Shown here one piece after another: positions 1 to 12,077 of a stretch of 64,000 nt of DNA. Position 1 is the first letter of the stretch, and each line of letters begins with the position of its first letter. Position numbers and translations under genes: made by a program. The notes beneath the pieces are model-generated. The model made no database searches and had not been told where the DNA came from. It saw only the letters and a program-made list of their open reading frames with translations. The stretch is taken from positions 372,001 through 436,000 of the forward strand of contig NZ_FOBF01000005.1 in the NCBI RefSeq assembly GCF_900109355.1. The letters run 5' to 3'. Source of the DNA: Nonomuraea pusilla (lineage in GTDB: Bacteria > Actinomycetota > Actinomycetes > Streptosporangiales > Streptosporangiaceae).

Positions 1-365
1 CCGCCGTGAAGGCCCTCAGCGAGTGCCTCAGGGCCGAACTGGCCGAGCAGGGCGTCGGAGTGAGCGTGATCTGCCCCGGTTTCGTCTCCACCGGGATGGC
101 GCGGCACGCCACGTACCTGGAGGAAGGGGTGCGCGGCGTGGCTGTCAAGGCCCTCGACCGGCGCGGGTACCCGCCCGAGCGGGTGGCCGCGCACATCCTG
201 CGCGCCGTGCACGCGAATCTCGCCGTCGTGCCCGTCAACGCGGAAGGGAAAATCGGATATGCCCTCTCCCGTATTTCGCCCTCCGCCGTAAGAGCGCTCG
301 CCGGGCTCGGTGTCCGGGAAATCGGGAAATCACGAGGTAACGATCGTGCGGACGGGAGAAGATGA
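1..365 (+). CDS. Short-chain dehydrogenase/reductase, C-terminal part (cut by window edge)
   Basis: The reading frame enters from the left edge and ends at a TGA at 363-365, leaving about 120 residues. It begins with AVKALSECLRAELAEQGV, the helix that follows the catalytic YxxxK in SDR enzymes, and then has the PGFVSTGM loop that closes over the nicotinamide. The Rossmann glycine motif and catalytic residues lie outside the window, so the substrate cannot be judged. It ends 4 nt before the likely start of the TetR gene, so the two are probably co-transcribed and the regulator may control this enzyme. The SDR assignment is firm; the function is open. Confidence 0.8.
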   Translation, partial: AVKALSECLRAELAEQGVGVSVICPGFVSTGMARHATYLEEGVRGVAVKALDRRGYPPERVAAHILRAVHANLAVVPVNAEGKIGYALSRISPSAVRALAGLGVREIGKSRGNDRADGRR

Positions 366-369
366 ATCC

Positions 370-1047
370 GTGTCTTCGCCTGAAACGCCACTCGACTGCG
401 CCACGCCCAAGGCCCTCAGGCGGCGGCCCGCCCAGCGCCGCAGCGCGAGGCGCGTCGAGCGCATGCTCGACGCCTGCGCCGAGCTGCTCGACGAGAGCGG
501 CTACGAGGCGCTGTCCACCACCAGGATCGCCGAGCGAGCGGGCGTCGCCATCGGGTCGGTCTACCAGTTCTTCCCCGACAAGCGGGCCATCACCCAGGAG
601 CTGACCAGGCGCAACGTCGAACAGTTCGTCTCGCGGGTGGGCCGCAGGTTCCTGGAGGAGGACTACCGCGGCTGGTGGGAGGCCGTCGACGCCATCATCG
701 ACGAGTACGTCGACATGCACCGCACCGTCCCCGGGTTCAAGAGCCTGCACTTCGGCGACGTCGTCGACCTCAACCTGCTCGACTCCGACTCCGACAACAA
801 CACGGTGATCGCGGGGCGGCTGCGCGGCCTGCTGCTCAAGGAGTTCGGCCTGGCCGACAGCCACGAGCTCGACGTCGCCGTCCTGGTCGCCGTCGAGGCG
901 GGCGACGCCGTGCTCAAGCTCGCCTTCCGCCACGACCCCGACGGCTCGCCCGAGCTCATCGCGGCCGCCAAGCAGCTCATCCGCGGCTACCTGTCACGCG
1001 AGCTGCGCGCCTGGACGGCGTCCGCCCGCGCCGCCGGCGGCGCCTGA
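370..1047 (+). CDS. TetR family transcriptional regulator
   Basis: A 225-residue regulator. Residues about 28-75 form the TetR DNA-binding domain, with the recognition segment RIAERAGVAIGSVYQFFPDK at about 52-71. The rest is the helical ligand-binding and dimer domain, which matches no known effector class by eye. I chose the GTG at 370 because GGGAG lies about 11 nt upstream; a GTG at 310 in the same frame would add 20 residues and overlap the SDR gene, but has no visible ribosome site. The SDR immediately upstream is the natural candidate target. Two perfect palindromes follow the stop codon. Confidence 0.88.
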   Translation: MSSPETPLDCATPKALRRRPAQRRSARRVERMLDACAELLDESGYEALSTTRIAERAGVAIGSVYQFFPDKRAITQELTRRNVEQFVSRVGRRFLEEDYRGWWEAVDAIIDEYVDMHRTVPGFKSLHFGDVVDLNLLDSDSDNNTVIAGRLRGLLLKEFGLADSHELDVAVLVAVEAGDAVLKLAFRHDPDGSPELIAAAKQLIRGYLSRELRAWTASARAAGGA

Positions 1048-1065
1048 ACCGTCCTGCCGATGGAC

Positions 1066-1091
1066 GCGCGGTCCGTGGCCACGGACCGCGC
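1066..1091. terminator. Perfect 26-bp palindrome, probable bidirectional terminator
   Basis: Arms GCGCGGTCCGTGG and CCACGGACCGCGC abut exactly, 18 nt after the TetR stop. As RNA it folds into a stem of about 11 bp with a 4-nt loop on either strand. There is no T tract, which is common for actinobacterial terminators. A TetR operator is the alternative, but the position at the 3' ends of two convergent genes favours termination. Confidence 0.6.
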
Positions 1092-1099
1092 CCGCTTCC

Positions 1100-1127
1100 T
1101 CGCCTGCCCGTCCGGACGGGCAGGCGA
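1100..1127. terminator. Second perfect 28-bp palindrome, probable bidirectional terminator
   Basis: Arms TCGCCTGCCCGTCC and GGACGGGCAGGCGA meet without a spacer, 8 bp after the first palindrome and 23 bp from the stop of the minus-strand gene at 1151. Its sequence is unrelated to the first palindrome, so this is not a simple duplication. Most likely it serves the gene arriving from the right. Confidence 0.6.
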
Positions 1128-1150
1128 ACGGTCCCGATCGAGGCGGAGAG

Positions 1151-1612
1151 CTAGTCCACGCCGATCCAGCTGACGTACCAGCCGTACTTCACCGCGTCCG
1201 CGACCTCGATCGGCGAGTTGTCGGCCCAGCGGATGTAGACGCGGAAACCGGTGCTCGTCGGCATGTAGATCGCGCTGGTGCCCGTGAGCTGGAACATGAA
1301 CTGGCGGCCGCCGACGGAGGCGGTGTAGGTCGGAGTGGTCTTGAAACCGGCGTCCGACGTGTCGACGTCGAGGTACAGGCCCGGCGTCGGGTTGTCGTAG
1401 TACTGCCAGCCCACCCCCGCCTCCGTCTGGCCGGAGGCGATCGTCATCCTGCTCGTCGCCGGCGCCTGCCTGGCCTTGGCGGCCTTGGCCACCTTGGCGG
1501 TGTGACGAACGCCGTAGCGCGAGTCGGCGTTCGCGCTCACGCCGGAGACGAGGCTCGCCCCGATAGCGAGGGCGGCGGTGAGCGCGACGGTCGTAGACCT
1601 CACGATGGACAT
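1151..1612 (-). CDS. Secreted protein of unknown function
   Basis: 153 residues. The N-terminus MSIVRSTTVALTAALAIGAS followed by LVSGVSANA is a clear Sec signal peptide, with likely cleavage after ANA at about residue 29. The mature part has an Ala/Lys-rich stretch (about 38-50), then an aromatic-rich domain with GWQYYDN, YIRWADNSP and the ending GWYVSWIGVD, which suggests a small beta-sandwich. Only one Met and no Cys pair are seen. I do not recognise the family. The start is supported by AAGGAG 7 nt before the ATG. It converges with the TetR gene. Confidence 0.8.
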   Translation of the reverse strand: MSIVRSTTVALTAALAIGASLVSGVSANADSRYGVRHTAKVAKAAKARQAPATSRMTIASGQTEAGVGWQYYDNPTPGLYLDVDTSDAGFKTTPTYTASVGGRQFMFQLTGTSAIYMPTSTGFRVYIRWADNSPIEVADAVKYGWYVSWIGVD

Positions 1613-1910
1613 GGTTTCTCCTTAGGTCATGTCCTCGTCGGCCATGACCTCGGGAAGGAGCAGGCCGCTGATGCGGCCGGCGCCCGTCACGGCGTGGAGG
1701 ATCAAGAGATCGAGGTGATCGTAACCACGCGGGCACCGGCCGCCGCCCGAAAGCCGCGTTCATGATCGTACGATTCTCGTAACGCTCTGACCTGGGAACT
1801 CTCCGAATAGGGCAGCGTCAGTCCACGGTGCTCAGGGGGTCAGGGCGCGAAGCGCGGCCCGCCCGGCGAGGGCGGGCCGGATCAGTGGTCCCGGGCGCGT
1901 CGCGGGGACG

Positions 1911-2240
1911 TCAGCCCGAGCGCTCGATCTCCTTCAGGAGGCCGGGCAGCCAGTCCTGCTGCGGGGCGCGCCGCTTGTGCTCCCGCTCGCCCAGCGCCGT
2001 CCACGGGCCCTGCTGAGGACCGGGCGACTGCGGCGTACGCGTGCAAGGGGTGGGCAGCGAGATCGGCCTGGCGTCCCTGGCCTCCCTGGCGTGGAGCCTG
2101 GCCTCCAGGGCGCGCAGGCTCCGCTCGGCCGACTCGATCGCGTCCAGCCGGGCCGACAGGTACCCCGCCACCCCCGGCCCGAGAGCCGACAGCACGACAG
2201 CACAGGCCAGCGTGAAGGTCGTCTGCCTCGACATGCCCAT
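1911..2240 (-). CDS. Small membrane-anchored hypothetical protein
   Basis: 109 residues. A short N-terminus is followed by one hydrophobic segment (TFTLACAVVLSALGPGVAGY, about residues 6-25), then a charged helix rich in Ala, Arg and Glu (SARLDAIESAERSLRALEAR) that could form a coiled coil, and a Pro-rich tail. One membrane anchor with the rest in the cytoplasm or outside is the simplest reading. I chose the ATG at 2240 because GGGGG sits 5 nt upstream; ATG 2234 is also possible. No recognised domain, and no operon partner. Confidence 0.6.
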   Translation of the reverse strand: MGMSRQTTFTLACAVVLSALGPGVAGYLSARLDAIESAERSLRALEARLHAREARDARPISLPTPCTRTPQSPGPQQGPWTALGEREHKRRAPQQDWLPGLLKEIERSG

Positions 2241-2394
2241 CACAGCCCCCTATGCTCGCGGGACGCAAAGCAACAGGTACATGCCCTTCGACCTGCATTA
2301 ACACGCGTACCGTGAGCAGCTTTGAACCGAGCGTTGCCCAATTTGTGCAGCACCGGTCATGAGCATTGACCGGGCAAAGGCGTCGGCGGATCGG

Positions 2395-2400
2395 TAGTCT
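2395..2400 (+). promoter_or_regulatory. Candidate -10 box TAGTCT of a leaderless gene
   Basis: TAGTCT ends 6 nt before the GTG at 2407, and no Shine-Dalgarno sequence lies between. Transcription would start at or very near the start codon. Confidence 0.45.
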
Positions 2401-2406
2401 CGCGGT

Positions 2407-2937
2407 GTGTCGCATGTGAGCCGTGAGCACCTTGATCGTCTGCTTGAGCAGGCGCTGTTGGCGGACGACCACGCCTCCCTGGCCGCCAGGCTGTACGACG
2501 TCGCCCTCGACTACTCGTCCGGCGACGTCTCCAGGGCATCGATCCTGGTCCTCGCCGCCGAGGAGTGGCGCGCGGCCGGGCAGCCCGCCCGGGCGCTCGA
2601 ATGCTTCCAGCGAGCGGTCGAGGACGGCGGCGAGGCCGGCATCGACCCGCGCGCCGGCATCGCCGACACGCTGTTCGAGCTCGACCGGGCCGACGAGGCG
2701 AGGGAGGTCATCGAGACGATCCGCGCGGAGGGCGGCGTCAGCACCGCGACCGCCCACTCGATCGCCGAGACCCTCGTCGCGTACGGAGACCTGCGAGGCG
2801 GGCTCGACTGGGCGACCCAGGCGGTGCTGTCGTCCGGCGACGACGACCCCGAGCATCTGGCGGTGCTGCGCACCCGCTACCGCATCAGGGTCGACCTCGG
2901 CCTCCCCGAGGACGACCTGGACGCCCTCGTCTCCTGA
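2407..2937 (+). CDS. TPR-like tetratricopeptide protein
   Basis: 176 residues, almost entirely alpha-helical and acidic. Helix pairs such as AARLYDVALDYSSG, VLAAEEWRAAGQPARALECF and DTLFELDRADEAREVIETIR have the size and hydrophobic spacing of degenerate TPR repeats, roughly four in a row. Such proteins act as protein-binding scaffolds; the partner is not evident here. There is no signal peptide, so it is cytoplasmic. The GTG start follows a leaderless-type -10 box. It stands alone between a membrane protein gene and a convergent secreted-protein gene. Confidence 0.75.
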   Translation: MSHVSREHLDRLLEQALLADDHASLAARLYDVALDYSSGDVSRASILVLAAEEWRAAGQPARALECFQRAVEDGGEAGIDPRAGIADTLFELDRADEAREVIETIRAEGGVSTATAHSIAETLVAYGDLRGGLDWATQAVLSSGDDDPEHLAVLRTRYRIRVDLGLPEDDLDALVS

Positions 2938-2955
2938 CGCTCTCGGACGCCCCGA

Positions 2956-2979
2956 GGCCCCGGCTCCCTGGCCGGGGCC
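2956..2979. terminator. Hairpin terminator after the TPR gene
   Basis: Perfect 9-bp stem GGCCCCGGC / GCCGGGGCC with a 6-nt loop, 18 nt after the TPR stop codon. It can also serve the minus-strand gene at 3084-3971, about 105 bp away. Confidence 0.65.
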
Positions 2980-3037
2980 GTCCTGTGGTGGCGGCGCGGT
3001 GTCGCCGGGGGTGCTGCTAGGCCGGCTCGACCGGTGG

Positions 3038-3129
3038 TCAGCGCAGCCCGAGGAACGGGAGAGCGGCGTCCAGCCGCTCGGGGTCAGCGCAGCCCGAGGA
3101 ACCGGAGGGCGGCGTCCAGCCGCTCGTGC
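3038..3129. repeat. 46-bp tandem duplication of a gene 3' end
   Basis: Units 3038-3083 and 3084-3129 match at about 40 of 46 positions. The second unit holds the last 14 codons and stop of the minus-strand gene at 3084-3971; the first unit lies just beyond the stop and would still read ERLDAALPFLGLR followed by a stop in the same phase. A duplication that includes the stop codon explains both. Confidence 0.85.
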
Positions 3130-3971
3130 GCCGGGCGCGATCCGGTGAGCGACCGCGCGTCAGGCGCCGCCACGGCGGCCCGCGCGCCCGCCGTCCCCGC
3201 TGCCGGTCCTTCCAAGGCGATGTGCGCCTCCGCCGCCCCCTTCTGCAGGGGAACACCTGCTGCCAGGCCTTCCACCATGACCCGGGCCTGTTCCGGCGCT
3301 CCTGCCGCGACCGTCACCGACGCGGCGCGAGTCTCCGCGGTCGTCGCGTCCGTCGCGGTGGAGACCTTCGCGTCGGCGGTGAGCGCCGGCACGGAGTCCG
3401 GGCCGAGCGGCAGGGGCTCGGAAGCCAGGCGGGCGGCTTCGGCGGTCAGCTCGCCGTACGGTCCGGGCATCGAGCCGAGGGACAGGCGGGTGGCCGGGTG
3501 GCTGCCCGGCCGGGCGGGGAGGGCGGGCAGCAGGGGCACCGGCGCCCCCGACGGCTCCGTGCGCCGGGCCGAGGGGAGCAGCGGGCCCATCCGCCAGGTC
3601 GCGGCGACACCACCGAGGTCCGCCAGGCCCGCGGCGCCGGGCGCGGAGTCCAGCCCGGTCAGCCCCAGCCGCCTGGCCGCCTCACCGGCGGCGGCGCCGA
3701 TCTCGTCCCCGGCTGTCAGCCGGGACGGGTGCCGGCCGTTCGCGCGCTGGTGGAGGTCCGCGGTCGCCCGGCAGGCGGACGTCCCGGTGCCGCAGGTGCC
3801 GGCTGCCGCCGTGCCGGCCGCCAGCCAGATCACCCCGGCGGGCACCCCTGTCGTCACCCCGGCCGACGCCCACGCGGGTGTCCCCGGCGTCACGCAGGCA
3901 GTCGCGCAGGCCGCCGTCCCCACCGCCAGCACGGCCCGTGCCAGCGTGTTCCCGATCTTCCCAGACGGCAC
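3084..3971 (-). CDS. Alanine-rich secreted protein of unknown function
   Basis: 295 residues. The N-terminus (MPSGKIGNTLARAVLAVGTA, then ACATACVTPGTPAWA) reads as a signal peptide. The rest is rich in Ala, Gly, Pro and Thr with weak spacing of Leu-Gly, and shows no domain I recognise; a segment near 165-215 (LSLGSMPGPYGELTAEAARL) looks like a helix-forming element. The GTG start is backed by GGGGGA 6 nt upstream and by strong GC bias at third positions. The final ERLDAALRFLGLR and stop are duplicated just downstream. The opposite strand also carries a long open frame, so expression should be confirmed, but the signal peptide and ribosome site favour this strand. Confidence 0.6.
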   Translation of the reverse strand: MPSGKIGNTLARAVLAVGTAACATACVTPGTPAWASAGVTTGVPAGVIWLAAGTAAAGTCGTGTSACRATADLHQRANGRHPSRLTAGDEIGAAAGEAARRLGLTGLDSAPGAAGLADLGGVAATWRMGPLLPSARRTEPSGAPVPLLPALPARPGSHPATRLSLGSMPGPYGELTAEAARLASEPLPLGPDSVPALTADAKVSTATDATTAETRAASVTVAAGAPEQARVMVEGLAAGVPLQKGAAEAHIALEGPAAGTAGARAAVAAPDARSLTGSRPAHERLDAALRFLGLR

Positions 3972-4121
3972 GTCACGTCCCCCTGATCCATCTCGTGATC
4001 CGACGAACGCCGAACGTAGCCAGGCCCGCGTCCACCCGGGGCCGCCTTGCCCGAACAGTGGGACGAACCTTACGGACCCCCGGCGGCCCCGCCCGCGCGT
4101 GGCCGGCCCCCTCCATGGCGA

Positions 4122-4150
4122 AGCCCGGGGATCGGTGCGATCCCCGGGCT
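4122..4150 (-). terminator. Strong terminator of the dnaK-clpB operon
   Basis: A perfect 13-bp stem, AGCCCGGGGATCG / CGATCCCCGGGCT, with a 3-nt loop, 33 bp beyond the clpB stop. It is the only clear terminator I see for the heat shock operon, which supports clpB as its last gene. Confidence 0.8.
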
Positions 4151-4183
4151 CCCCGCGAAGGGCGTCGAGCCGCCGCGGCGGCG

Positions 4184-6754
<2,571 letters not shown>

Positions 6755-6757
6755 GTT

Positions 6758-7108
6758 CTAGGCCCCCGGTGGCAGCTCGTAGCGGATCAGCGCCTTGATC
6801 ATCCGGATCTCGGCGCGCAGGCGGTGAACCTCCTCGCGCAGCCGGAGAGACTCGTTCTCAAGCTCCAGGATCCGCTTGATGCCCGCGAGGTTGATGCCCT
6901 CTTCCTGGGAGAGCCGCTGCACCTCGCGGAGCTGGATGATGTCTCTTGTGGAGTAGAGGCGGCCACGCCCGGCCGTGCGCCCCGGCGAGACCAGCCCGAG
7001 CCGGTCGTACTGCCGCAGCGTCTGCGGGTGCAGCCCCGAGAGCTGCGCGGCCACCGAGATCACATAGACGGGCGTGTCGTCTGACAGGTCGAAATAGTTG
7101 GCGTCCAT
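6758..7108 (-). CDS. hspR: Heat shock repressor HspR (MerR family)
   Basis: 116 residues. HspR binds HAIR operators, uses DnaK as co-repressor, and so gives feedback control of the operon. The MerR-type winged helix is at about 15-60 ([20 protein letters not shown], then [19 protein letters not shown]), followed by a helix rich in Glu, Arg and Leu (80-108) for dimer contact. It lacks a MerR effector domain, as expected for HspR. It starts 3 nt after the dnaJ stop and is followed 3 nt later by clpB. Two HAIR sites lie upstream of dnaK, so it controls its own synthesis. Confidence 0.96.
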   Translation of the reverse strand: MDANYFDLSDDTPVYVISVAAQLSGLHPQTLRQYDRLGLVSPGRTAGRGRLYSTRDIIQLREVQRLSQEEGINLAGIKRILELENESLRLREEVHRLRAEIRMIKALIRYELPPGA

Positions 7109-7111
7109 CGG

Positions 7112-8284
7112 CTACTCGCTTCTGGCTCGCTGAATGAGATCGGCTCGCGGGTCGTCACCCGCTGTCAGGGTGTTGAACTCGGTGAGCAGCTCGCGCGACT
7201 TGTCGTCGAGTGTCTGCGGTACGAGCACCTCGACGGAGGCGAGCAGGTCTCCCTTGGTGCCGTCCTTGCGGGCGACGCCCCTGCCGCGCACGCGGAACGT
7301 GCGCCCGTTGGGCGTGCCCGCGGGGATGCGCAGCGTGACCGGCATGCCCTTGAGGATCGGAACCTTGATCTCAGCGCCGAGCGCCGCCTCGGTGAACGTC
7401 ACCGGCACGGTGATCGTGAGGTTGTCCCCCGACCTGCCGAACACGGCGTGCGGCTTGACGTGCGTGAGGATGTACAGATCGCCGGCGGGGCCGCCGTTCT
7501 CGCCCGGCGCTCCCTTGCCCTTGAGCCTGACCTTCTGGCCGTCGGCCACGCCCGCGGGGATGCGGGCCTGGATCGTACGGGTGCTCTTGGCCCGGCCGCT
7601 GCCCTCGCACACGGGGCAGGGGTCGTCGACGATCAGACCGCGGCCCTTGCAGTCGCGGCACGGCTCGGAGAAGGCGAAGTTGCCCAGGTTGCGGCTGGCC
7701 GCGCCGGTGCCCTCGCAGGTGGGGCAGACCCTGGGGGTCGTGCCCGCCTTGGCGCCGGTGCCGGTGCACGCGGCGCACGCGGCCGAGCTGGACAGCCTGA
7801 GCGACACCGTGGTGCCCTCGACGGCCTCGGTGAACGTGAGCGTCACCTCGGACTCGACGTCCTGCCCCCGTCGCGGCCTGGTCGTGCGGGTGGTGCGGGT
7901 CGTGCCTCCGCCCCGGTTGAACAGGCCGCCGAACAGGTCGCCGAGCCGTTCGCCCGCGCCGCCCTGCTGCCCGGCGGTGCCGCCGAACAGGTCGCCGAAG
8001 TCGAACGCGAACCCGCCACCGCCGGCGCGCTGGCCGCCCATCCCCGACCCGAACAGCGTGCGCGCCTCGTCGTACTCCTTGCGGCGCTTGCTGTCGGACA
8101 GGACGTCGTACGCCTCGGAGATCTCCTTGAACTTGGTCTCCTTGGCGGTGTCGCCCTGGTTGGTGTCGGGGTGGTACTGCCTGGCGAGCTTGCGGTAAGC
8201 CTTCTTGATCTCGTCGGCGGTGGCGGTCTTGGGCACACCAAGGACGGCGTAGTAGTCCTTCTCCAGGTAGTCCTTGGTGCTCAT
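7112..8284 (-). CDS. dnaJ: Co-chaperone DnaJ
   Basis: 390 residues. The J domain has the HPD tripeptide at 38-40, which stimulates the DnaK ATPase. A Gly/Phe-rich linker follows (about 75-125, [20 protein letters not shown]). The zinc-binding region has four CxxCxGxG repeats: [24 protein letters not shown] and CPVCEGSG. Beta-sandwich substrate domains complete the protein, so this is a class I DnaJ. The gene lies 19 nt downstream of grpE and 3 nt upstream of hspR in the heat shock operon. Confidence 0.97.
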   Translation of the reverse strand: MSTKDYLEKDYYAVLGVPKTATADEIKKAYRKLARQYHPDTNQGDTAKETKFKEISEAYDVLSDSKRRKEYDEARTLFGSGMGGQRAGGGGFAFDFGDLFGGTAGQQGGAGERLGDLFGGLFNRGGGTTRTTRTTRPRRGQDVESEVTLTFTEAVEGTTVSLRLSSSAACAACTGTGAKAGTTPRVCPTCEGTGAASRNLGNFAFSEPCRDCKGRGLIVDDPCPVCEGSGRAKSTRTIQARIPAGVADGQKVRLKGKGAPGENGGPAGDLYILTHVKPHAVFGRSGDNLTITVPVTFTEAALGAEIKVPILKGMPVTLRIPAGTPNGRTFRVRGRGVARKDGTKGDLLASVEVLVPQTLDDKSRELLTEFNTLTAGDDPRADLIQRARSE

Positions 8285-8303
8285 CTACGGCCCTTCGTCT
8301 CGA

Positions 8304-10854
<2,551 letters not shown>

Positions 10855-10858
10855 ACGA

Positions 10859-10879
10859 CTTGAGCCTACTCGACTCAAC
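10859..10879 (-). promoter_or_regulatory. HAIR operator 2 (HspR site)
   Basis: On the plus strand CTTGAGC-N7-ACTCAAC, two mismatches from the HAIR consensus. It lies just upstream of the -35 box. Centre-to-centre distance to HAIR 1 is 51 bp, close to five helical turns, so two HspR dimers would sit on the same face of the DNA. Confidence 0.85.
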
Positions 10880-11168
10880 CCGGCTGAGCGCACGGGCATT
10901 CCCATCTCGGGGTGACTCCGGGGAAGAAAAGGGAAAGCCGCGCACACCAGGCGTAACGGGGTCGGACGTGCGGAGGTTCCACACCGGCCCGGCCGCCCGC
11001 GCCGAGCGCGGGGCGCCGCCTCGGGGCCGGCCGGGCCGCGTGAGGCGCTGGGGGGACCCGGGACCGTCCGGGCCCGGCGAGCAGGCCAGGGCCCGGCGGC
11101 GGGGCCCAGGGCTTGGCGGTTGGACCAGGGCTCGGTGGTGGGGCCCGGGCCTGGTGCTGGGGTCCAGA

Positions 11169-11242
11169 CTCGGCGGTGGAGCCCGGCTTGGTGCTGGGGC
11201 CCCGGCTCGGCGGTGGAGCCCGGCTTGGTGCTGGGGCCCCGG
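11169..11242. repeat. Perfect 37-bp tandem repeat, two copies
   Basis: Copies 11169-11205 and 11206-11242 are identical at all 37 positions. They sit inside a longer run (about 11085-11280) of looser units built on GGGCCC, GGCTTGG and GGTGCTGGGG words. Perfect identity means a recent duplication. Confidence 0.92.
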
Positions 11243-11318
11243 CTTGGTGATGGGGCCAGGGCCCGCTGGTTGAGTCAGGGCCTGGCGGTTGGCTCAGAGC
11301 CCGCTGGTCGGGTCAGAG

Positions 11319-11390
11319 GTCGGGGGGCGACCAGGGTCACGGGTCGGGGGGCGACCAGGGTCACGGGTCGGGGGTCGTTCAGGGTCAGGG
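11319..11390. repeat. 24-bp tandem repeat, three copies
   Basis: Copies 11319-11342 and 11343-11366 are identical; 11367-11390 is a third, diverged copy. The array ends 18 bp before the stop codon of the minus-strand lipoprotein gene, and the words TCAGGG/TCACGG recall the TCAGGGC at that gene end (11409-11415). There are no spacers, so it is not a CRISPR array. Confidence 0.9.
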
Positions 11391-11408
11391 GTGTGGGCTC
11401 GTCCTTGG

Positions 11409-11873
11409 TCAGGGCTTGGCGCCGTCGACGATCTTTCGCTTGCCGAGCGGGTGCTTGAGCCTGACCGTCGTGGTCTTCTCGATGGCGATCATGATGCAGG
11501 AGACGCCCTTCGCCTTCGGGGAGGCGCCCTCGTACAAGGTGATGGTCACGCGCTTGGACGTCTCCTTCACCTTCACCCTGTCGAGCACCGTGCACGGCGC
11601 CACGCCCGACCACCAGGTGAGCTTGACCTTCGTGCCCTTCGCGACGGGCTTCGCGGAGGTCCACTGGACCTTGTGCGGGTTCACCGCGTCGCCCGTCGGC
11701 TTGACCGGCTTGGGCTCCTTCGTGCTGGGGGCGGGGGTCGGGGTGGTCGTGACGGGGGTGGCCACGACGGGGCTCCGGGGGACCGTGGAGGCGGCCTGCC
11801 CGGAGGGACTGGCGGTGGCACACCCCGCCACCAGCAGGGATCCGGTCAGGAGCGTCGCTGTCGTAGTCCGCAT
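11409..11873 (-). CDS. Putative lipoprotein of unknown function
   Basis: 154 residues. MRTTTATLLTGSLLVAGC is a lipoprotein signal with lipobox LVAGC, Cys at 18. A Pro/Thr/Lys-rich linker (about 30-60, VTTTPTPAPSTKEPKPVKPT) leads to a beta-rich domain of about 90 residues with WTSAKPVAKGTKVKLTWWSG, two Cys (APCTV and GVSCIM) that could form a disulfide, and a basic end. The family is not recognised. The protein would be anchored outside the membrane. The start is set by the lipobox; AGGGG lies unusually close to the ATG, so translation initiation is uncertain. G-rich tandem repeats begin just past the stop. Confidence 0.75.
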   Translation of the reverse strand: MRTTTATLLTGSLLVAGCATASPSGQAASTVPRSPVVATPVTTTPTPAPSTKEPKPVKPTGDAVNPHKVQWTSAKPVAKGTKVKLTWWSGVAPCTVLDRVKVKETSKRVTITLYEGASPKAKGVSCIMIAIEKTTTVRLKHPLGKRKIVDGAKP

Positions 11874-11903
11874 ACCCCTAGGACGGATGCAGGCGGACGA
11901 CGG

Positions 11904-12054
11904 TTCATCCGTCCCGCTACGGTGCCGGTCCCTGGGGGCGGGCGGAGGTGGGCGGTGATTCATCCGTCCTGTTGGGGTGCTGGTCCTTCGGGTGTGGGGT
12001 GCGGGCGGGGGTGGCGCGGGATGCGGGGGATCGGTCGTTCTGCTGGGGTGCCGG
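11904..12054. repeat. Degenerate direct repeats upstream of proline dehydrogenase
   Basis: A motif near TTCATCCGTCCTGTTGGGGTG occurs at 11904, 11959 and, more diverged, about 12030. Steps are 55 and about 71 bp. They lie between the lipoprotein start and the putative proline dehydrogenase promoter. No function is evident. Confidence 0.55.
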
Positions 12055-12064
12055 TGGGGGCGGT

Positions 12065-12070
12065 TAGGGT
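12065..12070 (+). promoter_or_regulatory. Candidate -10 box TAGGGT of a leaderless gene
   Basis: TAGGGT ends 7 nt before the GTG at 12078, the leaderless spacing used repeatedly in this window. It was used to prefer this start over in-frame GTG codons at 12054 and 12069. Confidence 0.45.
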
Positions 12071-12077
12071 GGGGTGC

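Larger units (their letters stand above)
10880..11408. other. 529-bp gene-free spacer with repeats between dnaK promoter and lipoprotein gene
   Basis: The stretch is very G-rich on the plus strand. From about 11085 to 11390 it consists of imperfect and perfect tandem repeats, listed separately. Open frames here have no ribosome site and repeat-like, Gly/Arg-rich translations, so I call no gene. From 10880 to about 11080 I see nothing beyond GC-rich DNA. Confidence 0.7.

Noticed and set aside
11319..11390. 24-bp direct repeats as a possible CRISPR array
   Set aside because: Units abut without spacers and no cas genes are near.
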